Origin: Bacteroidales bacterium
Lineage (GTDB): Bacteria; Bacteroidota; Bacteroidia; Bacteroidales; P3
Direction: 5' to 3'
Assembly (NCBI GenBank): GCA_017940465.1
Contig: JAGAYN010000042.1
Coordinates: 1-64,000 of the forward strand
DNA length: 64,000 nt
In this document: one piece after another, positions 42,501-51,278 of the stretch
Numbering within the stretch: the first letter of the stretch is position 1
Layout of the letters: every line of letters begins with the position of its first letter
The notes under the pieces: model-generated
What the model was told of the DNA's origin: nothing
Databases searched by the model: none
The model's input: only the letters and a program-made list of their open reading frames with translations
Made by a program: the position numbers and the translations under genes

Positions 42501-45500
42501 CTTCGGCGGTTCCAACATGGCCAATATCTACGGCGTCTCCTATGTGCACGCCCTCGGCGACGCGGTCATCGAGGACGCCCTCTACGGCGGCAACGACCGC
42601 CTCGGACGCGTCCGCTCCAACCGCCCCTTCTACAGCGTCCTCAACCCCGATAACAACTACAACATGCTGGCCTCCGACGGCACGCTGCTCAACACCACTG
42701 CCGATGCCTCGGGCACAGCCAAGTATGCTACCTATATTAAGATCGAGGGCACGCCCCAGATCAGCAAGGTCTACGGCGGCGGCAACGGCGCCTACGACTA
42801 CGACGGCACCCGCCCCGAATACCCCGCCCTCGAGGCTATCTGCACCTCCGACGAAGGGCTCGTCCTCCCCATCGAGGAGAGCACCTTCATCGATGTCCAT
42901 GTGGACAACGGCGGTCATATTGACACCATCTACGGCGGCGGTAACGCTGTCGGCATCGAGAAGGACCTCAAGGTGCTCGTCAATGCCACCTCCTCCGCGG
43001 TCGACGCCGTCGGTACCGTCTTCGGTGGCAACAACATGGCCAACATGGAGACCTGCGTCCCGCAGGTGGAACTCAAGACCGGTGTCGTCGGCACCGTCTT
43101 CGGCGGCTCCAACATGGGCCACATGAAGGCCTTCACCGACATCAAGGACGTCTGCGGCAACGACGTCGAGGGTGTATCCTCCTACGTCTTGATTAACAGT
43201 GAGGACATCACGGTCACCGGTTATGTCTTCGGCGGTTGCAACAAGGCCGACGTGGCGGGCAAGGCGTTCGTCGACATCCGCAACACCTCGGCCGACGGTA
43301 TCGACACCATCTTCGGCGGCAACGACGTCTCCGGTATCGTCCGCGGCAACACCCGCGTCGACATCAGTGGCGGCACCGTCAAGACCGTCTACGGCGGCTC
43401 CAACGGTTACTATGACTATGTCCAGGTCGACCACGACGACTACGCTGTCTATAAGTTCAACGAGGGTGGCAATGCGGCCCACCTCCTCTATGAGAACTCC
43501 CTCGGCTCGCCCACCGTGGCTGAGACGCGCGTACATATATATGGTGGCACCATCCAGCACAACGTCTACGGCGGTGGCCGTATGGGTGACTGCGAGCGCA
43601 CCAATGTTATCATCGACGACCAGGCCCTCGACTGCAAGCCCTTCCAGGCCATCATCCACGGCCGTGTCTACGGTGGCGGCGAGGGCGACACCGCCCGCCT
43701 CGACCGTGTGCGCCGCGGTAACGTCACCGACTCCACCCACGTCGAACTCCGCCACGCCCATGAGGTTATCGCCTACGCCTACGGCGGTGGCAAGGGTGGC
43801 GACGTCTTCGATGCCAACATGAGGTCCTATCCCACCTGGGACAAGAGCTTCCAGAAGATCTTCGGCGGCTGCTGGGGTTCCGATGTGCATGGTACCGCCA
43901 CGCTTACCCTCGACGCCAACATGGCTATGCTCAACGCCGATGAGTCGATCTACACAGCCGAGGCTGTCTATGGCGGCAACGACTTCTCCGGCACCGTCTA
44001 CTATACCAACCTCACGATCAACAATGGCCGCTATGGCGACGTCTTCGGTGCCGGTTGCGGTAACTATGAGGACAGCCGCTACCTGATCGGCTCCAGCGCC
44101 AACACGCAGGACTATGACCTCAAGGTGCCTAACAGTGAGTTTGTCATCGCCACCTTCAACGACGGTGTCGTGAAGGGCACCTTCTACGGCGGCGGCGAGC
44201 TCGGCACCACCTTCCGCTACCTCAGGGACGACGCAGGCCTCTTCGTCCTCCGTTCCAACGGCACCAAGATTGCCGACACCAACTTCGATATCTACCTCAC
44301 CCCCGGCTTTACCGGCCTCACGCAGAACTATTCTCACCCGATCTATCAGGACCCGACCGGCTACTCCTACACCATCGTGAATGTCCACGGCGGCACCTTC
44401 GAGCAAGACATCTTCGCCGGTGCCCGTGGTAAGGACAACCAGCTCATCTATGGCGTCAAGGTCCTCAATATGGATGGCGGCCTGGTCAAGCAGTCCATCT
44501 ATGGCGGCTCCCAGTCTGTCTCCGACGGCTACAGCCGCATTGAGTGCGTCGACTCTACCAACACCTCCCTCCGTCCCTCCTCCATCCTCAACGTTGTGGG
44601 TGGCCACGTCGTGAACCACGTCTTCGGTGCCGGCTACAAGGGCTTCACCCACGGCTCCGTCTATGTCAATGTGGGTAAGGAAGCTGTGGCCCTCTCCACC
44701 GTGTGGGACTACGCCTACGCTGGCGCGGATTCCGCCTACGCCATCTTCATGCCCAACCACAAGGGCAGCCTCTCCGACAGCTTGGTGGCAGATGATATTC
44801 TCTTTGACGCTTCTATCTACGCCGGCGCCAACTGGGGCCAGTCCGACGGCAGCTATGTCTTCACCAACCCGGGCTTCTTCGGTGGTGAAAGCCGTGTCCT
44901 TGTCGACGGTAAGGGCTACTGGCAGCAGAGTGGCAGCACTGACCCGCAACTCGACATCGCCAACTCCATCTTCGGCGCAGGTACGTCGGTGCTCGGTGGC
45001 GACCACCTCAGCCGTATCGACATCCGCAACTACGGTACCATCGAAAATTGCGCCGCTACCAAGGAGCTTAAGTCTATCCAGCGCGCCCACTCCCTCTACC
45101 TCCACAACACGGGTATCAGGTACAACGGTACCCCCGACGCCAACCAGGCCTTATACAGTCAGGACTATTCCATCAACCGTATCGACACCGTCAATACCGT
45201 CGGCTTCAACCTCCTCGAGCTCGCTGCCCCCAAGTCCACAATCGAGTTCATCCGCTTCTTCAAGGATGACGACTATATCTATGACCGCACGGACGGTGGC
45301 AACTTGACCATCACCTCTCCGCTGGACCTCAATCAGAACCCCGGCTCCAACTGCGATGCCGACAGGACCGCATGCCAAATGCTTGCCCGTATCAATCCTG
45401 ACGATCGCCGCCTCCCCGGCATCCTGGCCCACGACGGTATCACTATCGACATCTCCAAGGAGACCACCTACGGCGGCGTCATTGGCTATGCTTACCTCAT

Positions 45501-48500
45501 GGCCGACAAGGGCACCAAGCCCGTCGTCACAGCCCGTATCAAGACCGCTACCGCTAACTCCGATGATGGTGGCTTTAACTCCACGTGTGACAGTGAGAAC
45601 CAGATTCTAAGTGGTAGCGACTGGAACCCCAATGATGGCACTAACGGAGAAATGGAGTATCATACTTTCTACGACGGTACTACGCCGCTCTATCGTTATT
45701 GGGCTCCTGGTGGTGGCCTCAGCACCCGCGAGGTGGTTATCTTGGCTCACTCCAACCTTGAGGCTCTTGGTGACACCAACAAAGCCCTTGGCGTCTATGG
45801 TACCAACCTTACCAATGGCGGCACTGGCACGAGCACGAAGAACAACTTCGCTATCGCCCATGCCAAACTTGTATTGCCGCCGAGCACTGCGGGTAACTAC
45901 TACCGTATCAGCACCAAAGGTATCTCCGTAAACCCGGCTAACGATGAGATCTCCCTCGTGGATGTGGCCTGGCGTCCCGTCAACTGGAACACCCTTTTGG
46001 ATGATTCCACCTCTGTTGAGACCACCGGCGCATGGTCTATGCCCAATCCGAAGGCTCCGAGTACACAGGCCGACTTCTTTGGTGAACAAGGTATTCATGA
46101 CGGACGTAATGACCACTTTGGCCTTGTCATGGTCCCCCTGAGTGGTTTTGAGACCTCTTCCAGTGATGTATATACGGCCCCGGCAGGTGTACTTGGTAAT
46201 TTTGACAATGGCGGTACCGTTATCTCCACCAGCAAGCATGTTAATGTTGTCAATGACTACTACTCGCCCAGGGTGGCTGCCACCGATATAAAGCCCGAAA
46301 TGGACTTCTACCTCACCTATGACAACGACTTCTTCAGTTCCATACTCGGTTCAGTCAAGTTCTATTTGGTAGAGTATAGCAGTAGCAATATGCGAACAGG
46401 CGACAGTATCGAGGTGGAGGTCTATATTTCCACAATCCTCAATGAGTTCAGGGACATGGAGTATACCCTCCTGGCCAAGTACAGCATGGGCAAGACCAAC
46501 CACTATGTGCGTCGTAGCATCCTGCCTCCTACGTTGGCCACGAGAGACCTATATGTCACTGCGGTCGAGTGGTTCCCCACGGAGCCTGATCCTAAACCCA
46601 GCCAGCCGCTGGTGGGTCCTGCCCAGTTCTCTATGACTCAGACAGAATCAACAGTGCTTCAGCACCCCACTACTGACGGCTACCGTTACCTCATCAATAT
46701 GGTACCGGTGAAGAACACCGATGCAGACAACACTTCGGCAGTCGCATGGAATACCATCAATGCGGATACTACCAACGTAGCCTCACTGATTGTCAATGAT
46801 ACGAATATCCATGAGGTCTCGGCGGGTACCGCTACCAGCCATTTAGCAGTCCCGGTCTCGCCATTCTATAAGGTGGGTATTCTTGACGGCCGTGGTGCTG
46901 CCGGTCTCAACTTCGACCTTTTCTACGACGGTAACTTCGTTCCGGGCTACCACGGCTATTTTGTGGGTGATGTAGTTCTCAATATGCTTGCCGTGGATCC
47001 CACCTTTGACCTTGAGATGTTGGATCTTGACAATCTTCCTCTTGGCATCAATAAGTTCAAGATCACACTCCATATCCAGGTGCGTCCTGGCGGCGACACC
47101 ATCTATGTGGCCTCTGCCAACTCTATTACTGTGAATGGGAAAACGCTCAATGCAAATAACTATACCAATACGGATGATGAGAAGGGTAAGCGTCCCAGCA
47201 AGTATGTTCAGACGTTTGAAGATGCAATGTCTATCTATGTTCCCGGTGATGTCATCTGTGTCCTCGACACGGTCTCGGTTACGGGCAACGTTGTCCTGCG
47301 CGATATTGAAGACGAAGAGACACCTATCCAGGTCATTCGTTACGATGGTCACCACCACGATGCACCGGGTGAGGAATGGGTCTACCGTGGCACGATGATT
47401 AAGGTGAGCGGTACGGGTTCCCAGCTCACCACCCACAATGTCCACTTCAAGGGTGGTGCCGTTGCGTTCAACGATTTCGCCAATTGCGAGCCTGTAGGCC
47501 ATGAGAGAATCCAGATGTCCGGTAGGGAACACCACACTGCTGACACCAACGTTGCGTTTGGCCCCATCATCGCTATCAGCAGTAGGGGAGAGGTGGTTCT
47601 TGACAATCGTACCGTGGTGGAGGAGAACATCAATCTCTATAATGGTCCTGACAAGAGGCGCTATGGTGCCATCAATGTTACCGATGGAGGAACCCTTACC
47701 TTCCATGACAGCGTTGCAGTCCGCAACAATCTCAATCCTCTGCAGTCCACTGTTCAGGACGGCGATGGCAACTACTATCCTGTCAGCGGTGCCGTCTATG
47801 TGTACGGTACAGGCTTTACCAACAGCTACCCCGCTGTCCGCTTCAAGAACTCTGATGACGGCACCAAGGTGACCATTACCGATAACTATAATTATGTACC
47901 AGGTCAGCAGTTCTGGAAGAAGGTCTATGCGGATGACAACGTGAGCCTCTTTGGCTACGAATTTGACGGCGGCGCTGTTTCTGACAATTCGCCGCGCAAT
48001 GTCTTCCTGACTCGTGAGGCTGCCAGCAGTCCCGACAATATGATGAAAGACGGCATGAGCAGTTTCATCCGTATCGACGCCAACCACACTCCCACTAAGG
48101 ATACTCGCGTCGGCATCAGCAAGTGGTTCCCTGGCGAGGAGGTGCGCGACACTATCCGTTTCGCTACGGGTATTCAAGCCCGACTTTCCAATGCCTATGA
48201 TGAGGGTATATTCTCTTCCGATGAGGGATTCAACGTCTTGTATAAGAGTGGTATCAGCACCACTACCATGTACCTCTCGCGGTGCGCCACCTTCCGCCAC
48301 CAGTTGGCGTCCTCCTCTGTTCCTATCATTCGCACTATCTATCCGAAGGAGGCCCTTGAGTATGTGCCTGATGCCTCGGCTACCTGCCCCAATGGTAATG
48401 ACTATATTGTCTACCGTGTCCAGGGAGGCTTCTTCCCCTACACCTACACTTGGACGGGTGATGTCACCAGCAGTCGCCAAACCACAGGTAACAATTCGCA

Positions 48501-50976
48501 AGTCACAGGCAGCGATGCCAGGCTCCGTGCGGCTATCTACGACAGCGTGAAGGTGCCGGCGATTCAGCTCTCGCCCTCTGCTTTGGAGATGCCGGTCAAT
48601 ATCAGTGTGCAGGCTAGCGACCTGGCGGGTTGTATGGTGAGCAAGCAGATCGAGGTGGTGATGGTCAAGGATCCGACCTCTACCGAGCTCTTCGAGAAGA
48701 CGGGTACTGTGGCTCACTGGACCGACACCAACAGCAATGTCAAGGCTGAAGGTAAGCGCTACTACAAGGGTGTGAAGATTACGCCTTACGCTTGGCCCAA
48801 GCGCGAGCATGGCGGCGATCCCACCATCTCGGCCGTTGTCAAGGATGACGATGGCAACTATGTCTTCTATTTCGACGAAGGTGAACGCAAACTGACGGAT
48901 GCTGTCTTCTGCGAAGGCGATGTCATCAACCTGGCTGCCAGAGCCACTATCGAGTCCGACTGCGGTGGGTCGAGCAAATTTGTCATGTGGGACTTCAACC
49001 CCTACATGCCGGTGGAGTACCGCCAGTCCAACTATGTGGTGCCTGCCCACGATGCCACCGTGATGGCCTACTATGCTCCGATGGACTACTGGAGGGACTA
49101 TTCGAGTACCGCAGCCCAGGTGCACTATGATAGCAACTACTATCTTAATACTACTGTAGCCGCCACCAAGGACTATGTGACCACCTACAACGGTGATGTC
49201 CATATCTACAATGAGAAGGGTCTTGGCCACTTCATCAATGTGGTCAATGGTACCCATAACCAGACCATCCGCCAGTTCTACTTCAACAAGGTGTTCGTCC
49301 ACAAGAAGAGCGACGGCACGGCCTACGACATGAAGTGCCACAAGTGGACTCCTGTCGGAACGCCGCAGCATCCGTTCCGTGGCTGGTTCCAGGGCGTCGG
49401 TGCCGGTTTGGCTGACACCACTGCGCTGCCCCTCGGCGAGCAGGTGGATATCCAGAACATCATCATCGACGAGCCCTACATGACCAGTGCCGGCTTCTTC
49501 GGCTATGTCGACACGGCCCGTATCCGTTCCATCCGCTTCGACGGCGCCCTTGTGCGCGGCTCGCAGTATGTGGGTGTGGTGGCCGGACATGCCGAGTACC
49601 CGCGTGTTACCAACGTGGTGGTCTTCGACAGCTCGAACACCAGCTACTCCAGCACCGTGCTGACCACGCGCAACATCAGTGGCGGTCTTATCGGTATGTC
49701 CTCGAAGGGTAAGCTTGCCTACAACAATGTGAAGGCCAAGTTCCTCGGCGACGCTGTCTACAGTGGCGGTATGTTGGGTCACAGTACCTCCGACACCATT
49801 GCCAACTCCGTGGCCAACAATGTGTCGCTGCTCAGCGGTGTCTATGTAGGCGGTATTGCCGGCTACCTCAACGGCACGGCTCCTGTCAGTGCGGGTCTCT
49901 TCCGCTCGAAGGCGCCCGGTGCTCTGGCACATGTGGCGAACAACTATGTACGCTTCGAGAGCAATGGCGCTGCGGCACGTGCCGGCGGTGTGGCGGGCTA
50001 TGTGCGCAACGCTGTGCTGGAGAACAACTACGTCTACGGCCATGTGGAGGCCCTTGCCTCCGCGGGTGGTGTGGGTGCCATGATGACCAATGGCAGCCGT
50101 GCCAACAATAACTACTATGCCAAGGCTGATGCCAAGCAGGCATTCGGCAGCACCACCAGCAGTGCTGTGGTGGGCGACAATGCAGCCTTTGCCGGCAGCG
50201 GCAACGCCGTCATCCTCGACGAGCGGGTCAATGGTGTGGACAACCTCACCCGTGTGCTCAACATCTGGGTGCGCCAGCAGAACGCCAACGGAGGCAACTA
50301 CCTCACGTGGACGAGCGACCTGGACGGCAGCAACAACGGCTATCCCTACTTCGGCCAGCCCGACATGATTCCTGTCCACGAGGTGCTCACCCTCGAGGGC
50401 TGCGAGGAGGTCATCCACGAAGGCGTCACCTACGTCACCGACCAGGTGCTTACGCATAACTACATCGACACGGTCCAGATGATCGACAGCACGGTCTCCA
50501 CCATCATCCGCGTCCACCATGCCACCAGCACCGAGCTGACCGACACGGCGCAGATCGGAGTGGACTATGAGGGCCATGGCTTCACGGTCACGGCTGCCGA
50601 GTCCGCCCTGCTGATGCGTTCGCTCGACGAGCATGGCCGCGCCTCGCTGGTGCTTACGGACACGCTCCAGACCGAGTTCGGCTGCGACAGTGTGGTCACC
50701 CTCACGCTGACCTTCACCTCGGAGGGCATCATCGACATCGCGCCCAAGACGCAGGTCAATGTCTACCCGAACCCGACCACCGACGCGGTGAATGTGGCCT
50801 GCGACGACATGTCGCGCGTGGAGGTGTACGACAACGAGGGCCGCCGCCTGATGTCCAACGAGACCTATGGCAACCCCGTGGTCACCCTCAGCCTGGCCCA
50901 CTATCCCACCGGCATCTACTACATCCGTGTCCACGCTTCCACCGGTGTGACCATCCAGAAGGTAATCAAACGCTAA
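39505..50976 (+). CDS. Giant T9SS type A cargo with about 33 (V/I)(F/Y)GGxN repeats (3823 aa)
   Basis: The signal peptide ends at MSASLQAQ. Alternative starts are ATG 39487, 39508 and 39529; the frame upstream of 39487 is non-coding repeat DNA. Residues about 293-414 look like an Ig-like domain. About 430-1825 is a long beta-repeat region with roughly 33 motifs such as VFGGSNMG, VYGGGNAG, IFGGNDVS and LYGGCRSA, spaced about 30-60 residues and each followed by a short strand (V.I.GGTI). This suggests a beta-solenoid stalk. After a mixed region come GLUG-like units at about 3333-3543 (GGLIGMSSKGKL, GGIAGYLNG, GGVAGYVRN). A GCDSVVTLTLTF unit then precedes the type A sorting domain at 3751-3823 (VYPNPTTDAVNV, GIYYIRV, KVIKR). 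Probably a surface adhesin or stalk. The next two genes follow at close spacing. Confidence 0.88.
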   Translation: MMKNIQPNMKPKVLFPLLMLAAMASMSASLQAQTKLYTLTDGRVQWHEGGQSSSTLTEIGYYQGNPQYASDGTDVTYKLTRGVRYLRLNISNPSSPNFQSSTTFDEYCVWMSSGDVGYYWQEWDGYRYYLFGSPNDLRIEKVEVGKIPSTTTYWYKWNFGAGIDKSYVRNGEYEVVRYWMMHNGTNWVMSCAAAERPETIIYTSPDRNINNIERYCPDGNNSENPAGYGAVAMNVTLVEHPADIENHLSNVGLESINLSDDTIAYNGTIVADPKYYASAQGVYRVIPSYKEYIIESARDGVNLTEGNRVDDTYGSAGVPTTEVRYLYNGSLSNTPPAAVNMNLNPGDVAAAKYTLNNEAKRYLTISVGADHKATIQCVAPPTSEVVVDLTLTVTTTQGISETVTVPFKITPYLNRRIKEISENSALVAGAVFGGGRMADVEGNTDVTVHNCDTISYVYGGNDISGRVHGESNVLIGTELTTAAKPIDIGSVYGAGNGYYHYPTVSAGPGQPINVCQDQMAAQNIYDWNSTEVVAENSTALYIPTIKRTTVTINSNFAEIDTVFGGARNANIGGAGLAADDTTTSVRINKGIIFAVFGGNNVGGCMPTGTFSGLFVSGDSLGLDQPLPIINSHFTKFGREFGIRYVFGGGNKVFHNSAIRMHITGGMIDTVFGGGNSADVAHTICNVNCPTGGPRIYENPTVADSLASTWVGTRGRYNIRALFGGNNLAPMAIIPDLRLESGGVGVVYGGGNAGDMVYDGTSANGGTGADTTYGDILSAEFRDNLRKSLSYFTGDATNYIIRPQKVVSSYVHVLAGDSMSIDYLYGGCRSANVLNSTLVDIDGGTIGSVFGGCNIAGDVGSTIGGHGRGMAGTYVVINGGTILNNVFGGADGYYHCAEGEDLSAAKYVAGVNFTDNEGIEFDAFDEYIGLYRPTHNYTHLLINGGVVYGNVYGGGNHAAVGFLTNSFKRVSGGVEESPACEMLAGGIHFAITGGRVKGSVFGGSNMANIYGVSYVHALGDAVIEDALYGGNDRLGRVRSNRPFYSVLNPDNNYNMLASDGTLLNTTADASGTAKYATYIKIEGTPQISKVYGGGNGAYDYDGTRPEYPALEAICTSDEGLVLPIEESTFIDVHVDNGGHIDTIYGGGNAVGIEKDLKVLVNATSSAVDAVGTVFGGNNMANMETCVPQVELKTGVVGTVFGGSNMGHMKAFTDIKDVCGNDVEGVSSYVLINSEDITVTGYVFGGCNKADVAGKAFVDIRNTSADGIDTIFGGNDVSGIVRGNTRVDISGGTVKTVYGGSNGYYDYVQVDHDDYAVYKFNEGGNAAHLLYENSLGSPTVAETRVHIYGGTIQHNVYGGGRMGDCERTNVIIDDQALDCKPFQAIIHGRVYGGGEGDTARLDRVRRGNVTDSTHVELRHAHEVIAYAYGGGKGGDVFDANMRSYPTWDKSFQKIFGGCWGSDVHGTATLTLDANMAMLNADESIYTAEAVYGGNDFSGTVYYTNLTINNGRYGDVFGAGCGNYEDSRYLIGSSANTQDYDLKVPNSEFVIATFNDGVVKGTFYGGGELGTTFRYLRDDAGLFVLRSNGTKIADTNFDIYLTPGFTGLTQNYSHPIYQDPTGYSYTIVNVHGGTFEQDIFAGARGKDNQLIYGVKVLNMDGGLVKQSIYGGSQSVSDGYSRIECVDSTNTSLRPSSILNVVGGHVVNHVFGAGYKGFTHGSVYVNVGKEAVALSTVWDYAYAGADSAYAIFMPNHKGSLSDSLVADDILFDASIYAGANWGQSDGSYVFTNPGFFGGESRVLVDGKGYWQQSGSTDPQLDIANSIFGAGTSVLGGDHLSRIDIRNYGTIENCAATKELKSIQRAHSLYLHNTGIRYNGTPDANQALYSQDYSINRIDTVNTVGFNLLELAAPKSTIEFIRFFKDDDYIYDRTDGGNLTITSPLDLNQNPGSNCDADRTACQMLARINPDDRRLPGILAHDGITIDISKETTYGGVIGYAYLMADKGTKPVVTARIKTATANSDDGGFNSTCDSENQILSGSDWNPNDGTNGEMEYHTFYDGTTPLYRYWAPGGGLSTREVVILAHSNLEALGDTNKALGVYGTNLTNGGTGTSTKNNFAIAHAKLVLPPSTAGNYYRISTKGISVNPANDEISLVDVAWRPVNWNTLLDDSTSVETTGAWSMPNPKAPSTQADFFGEQGIHDGRNDHFGLVMVPLSGFETSSSDVYTAPAGVLGNFDNGGTVISTSKHVNVVNDYYSPRVAATDIKPEMDFYLTYDNDFFSSILGSVKFYLVEYSSSNMRTGDSIEVEVYISTILNEFRDMEYTLLAKYSMGKTNHYVRRSILPPTLATRDLYVTAVEWFPTEPDPKPSQPLVGPAQFSMTQTESTVLQHPTTDGYRYLINMVPVKNTDADNTSAVAWNTINADTTNVASLIVNDTNIHEVSAGTATSHLAVPVSPFYKVGILDGRGAAGLNFDLFYDGNFVPGYHGYFVGDVVLNMLAVDPTFDLEMLDLDNLPLGINKFKITLHIQVRPGGDTIYVASANSITVNGKTLNANNYTNTDDEKGKRPSKYVQTFEDAMSIYVPGDVICVLDTVSVTGNVVLRDIEDEETPIQVIRYDGHHHDAPGEEWVYRGTMIKVSGTGSQLTTHNVHFKGGAVAFNDFANCEPVGHERIQMSGREHHTADTNVAFGPIIAISSRGEVVLDNRTVVEENINLYNGPDKRRYGAINVTDGGTLTFHDSVAVRNNLNPLQSTVQDGDGNYYPVSGAVYVYGTGFTNSYPAVRFKNSDDGTKVTITDNYNYVPGQQFWKKVYADDNVSLFGYEFDGGAVSDNSPRNVFLTREAASSPDNMMKDGMSSFIRIDANHTPTKDTRVGISKWFPGEEVRDTIRFATGIQARLSNAYDEGIFSSDEGFNVLYKSGISTTTMYLSRCATFRHQLASSSVPIIRTIYPKEALEYVPDASATCPNGNDYIVYRVQGGFFPYTYTWTGDVTSSRQTTGNNSQVTGSDARLRAAIYDSVKVPAIQLSPSALEMPVNISVQASDLAGCMVSKQIEVVMVKDPTSTELFEKTGTVAHWTDTNSNVKAEGKRYYKGVKITPYAWPKREHGGDPTISAVVKDDDGNYVFYFDEGERKLTDAVFCEGDVINLAARATIESDCGGSSKFVMWDFNPYMPVEYRQSNYVVPAHDATVMAYYAPMDYWRDYSSTAAQVHYDSNYYLNTTVAATKDYVTTYNGDVHIYNEKGLGHFINVVNGTHNQTIRQFYFNKVFVHKKSDGTAYDMKCHKWTPVGTPQHPFRGWFQGVGAGLADTTALPLGEQVDIQNIIIDEPYMTSAGFFGYVDTARIRSIRFDGALVRGSQYVGVVAGHAEYPRVTNVVVFDSSNTSYSSTVLTTRNISGGLIGMSSKGKLAYNNVKAKFLGDAVYSGGMLGHSTSDTIANSVANNVSLLSGVYVGGIAGYLNGTAPVSAGLFRSKAPGALAHVANNYVRFESNGAAARAGGVAGYVRNAVLENNYVYGHVEALASAGGVGAMMTNGSRANNNYYAKADAKQAFGSTTSSAVVGDNAAFAGSGNAVILDERVNGVDNLTRVLNIWVRQQNANGGNYLTWTSDLDGSNNGYPYFGQPDMIPVHEVLTLEGCEEVIHEGVTYVTDQVLTHNYIDTVQMIDSTVSTIIRVHHATSTELTDTAQIGVDYEGHGFTVTAAESALLMRSLDEHGRASLVLTDTLQTEFGCDSVVTLTLTFTSEGIIDIAPKTQVNVYPNPTTDAVNVACDDMSRVEVYDNEGRRLMSNETYGNPVVTLSLAHYPTGIYYIRVHASTGVTIQKVIKR

Positions 50977-51009
50977 TCGCTAACGCAATAGAAAGGAGAA
51001 ATACAGACT

Positions 51010-51213
51010 ATGAAAAGACGATACATAAAACCCACGCTCGAGCTCTTCCTCTATGAAGCGGAGGAGGGCTATGGTACCACCGTCGCTCTGCATAAGGACT
51101 ATGTCCTTGTCGAGGGCAATGACAACAACACCCTCCGTTCGTCGGAAGAAATCGTCACCAACACCGACGCAGATGGTGAGTACGAAACCGGTGGCTGGCT
51201 TACATGGAAATGA
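51010..51213 (+). CDS. 67-residue peptide between two surface-protein genes
   Basis: ATG 51010 lies 33 bases after the giant gene. The protein begins MKRRYIKPTLELFLYEAEEG and ends TDADGEYETGGWLTWK. It has no signal peptide. The basic start (KRRYIKPTLE) and the acidic, Asn/Asp-rich remainder recall a group of short Bacteroidales proteins that begin with a K-K-.-Y-.-.-P motif and sit next to exported proteins; their function is unknown and I cannot name a family. It could be a chaperone-like or precursor peptide of the locus. Placement in a tight three-gene unit and clean codon use support it being real. Confidence 0.7.
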   Translation: MKRRYIKPTLELFLYEAEEGYGTTVALHKDYVLVEGNDNNTLRSSEEIVTNTDADGEYETGGWLTWK

Positions 51214-51278
51214 GCCTCTCCATCAGGTATCTGATGTCGAAGAGAGACGTTGATTAAATTAGAAAAACAGATTGATAT

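Noticed and set aside
39664..45105. 1813-residue minus-strand open frame
   Set aside because: Antisense of the giant cargo gene. Its V/G/D/A-rich low-complexity content follows from the GC-ending codons of the real gene, and it has no signal or motifs.
46843..50934. 1363-residue minus-strand open frame
   Set aside because: Antisense shadow of the same giant gene; no domain, H/V/G-biased composition.
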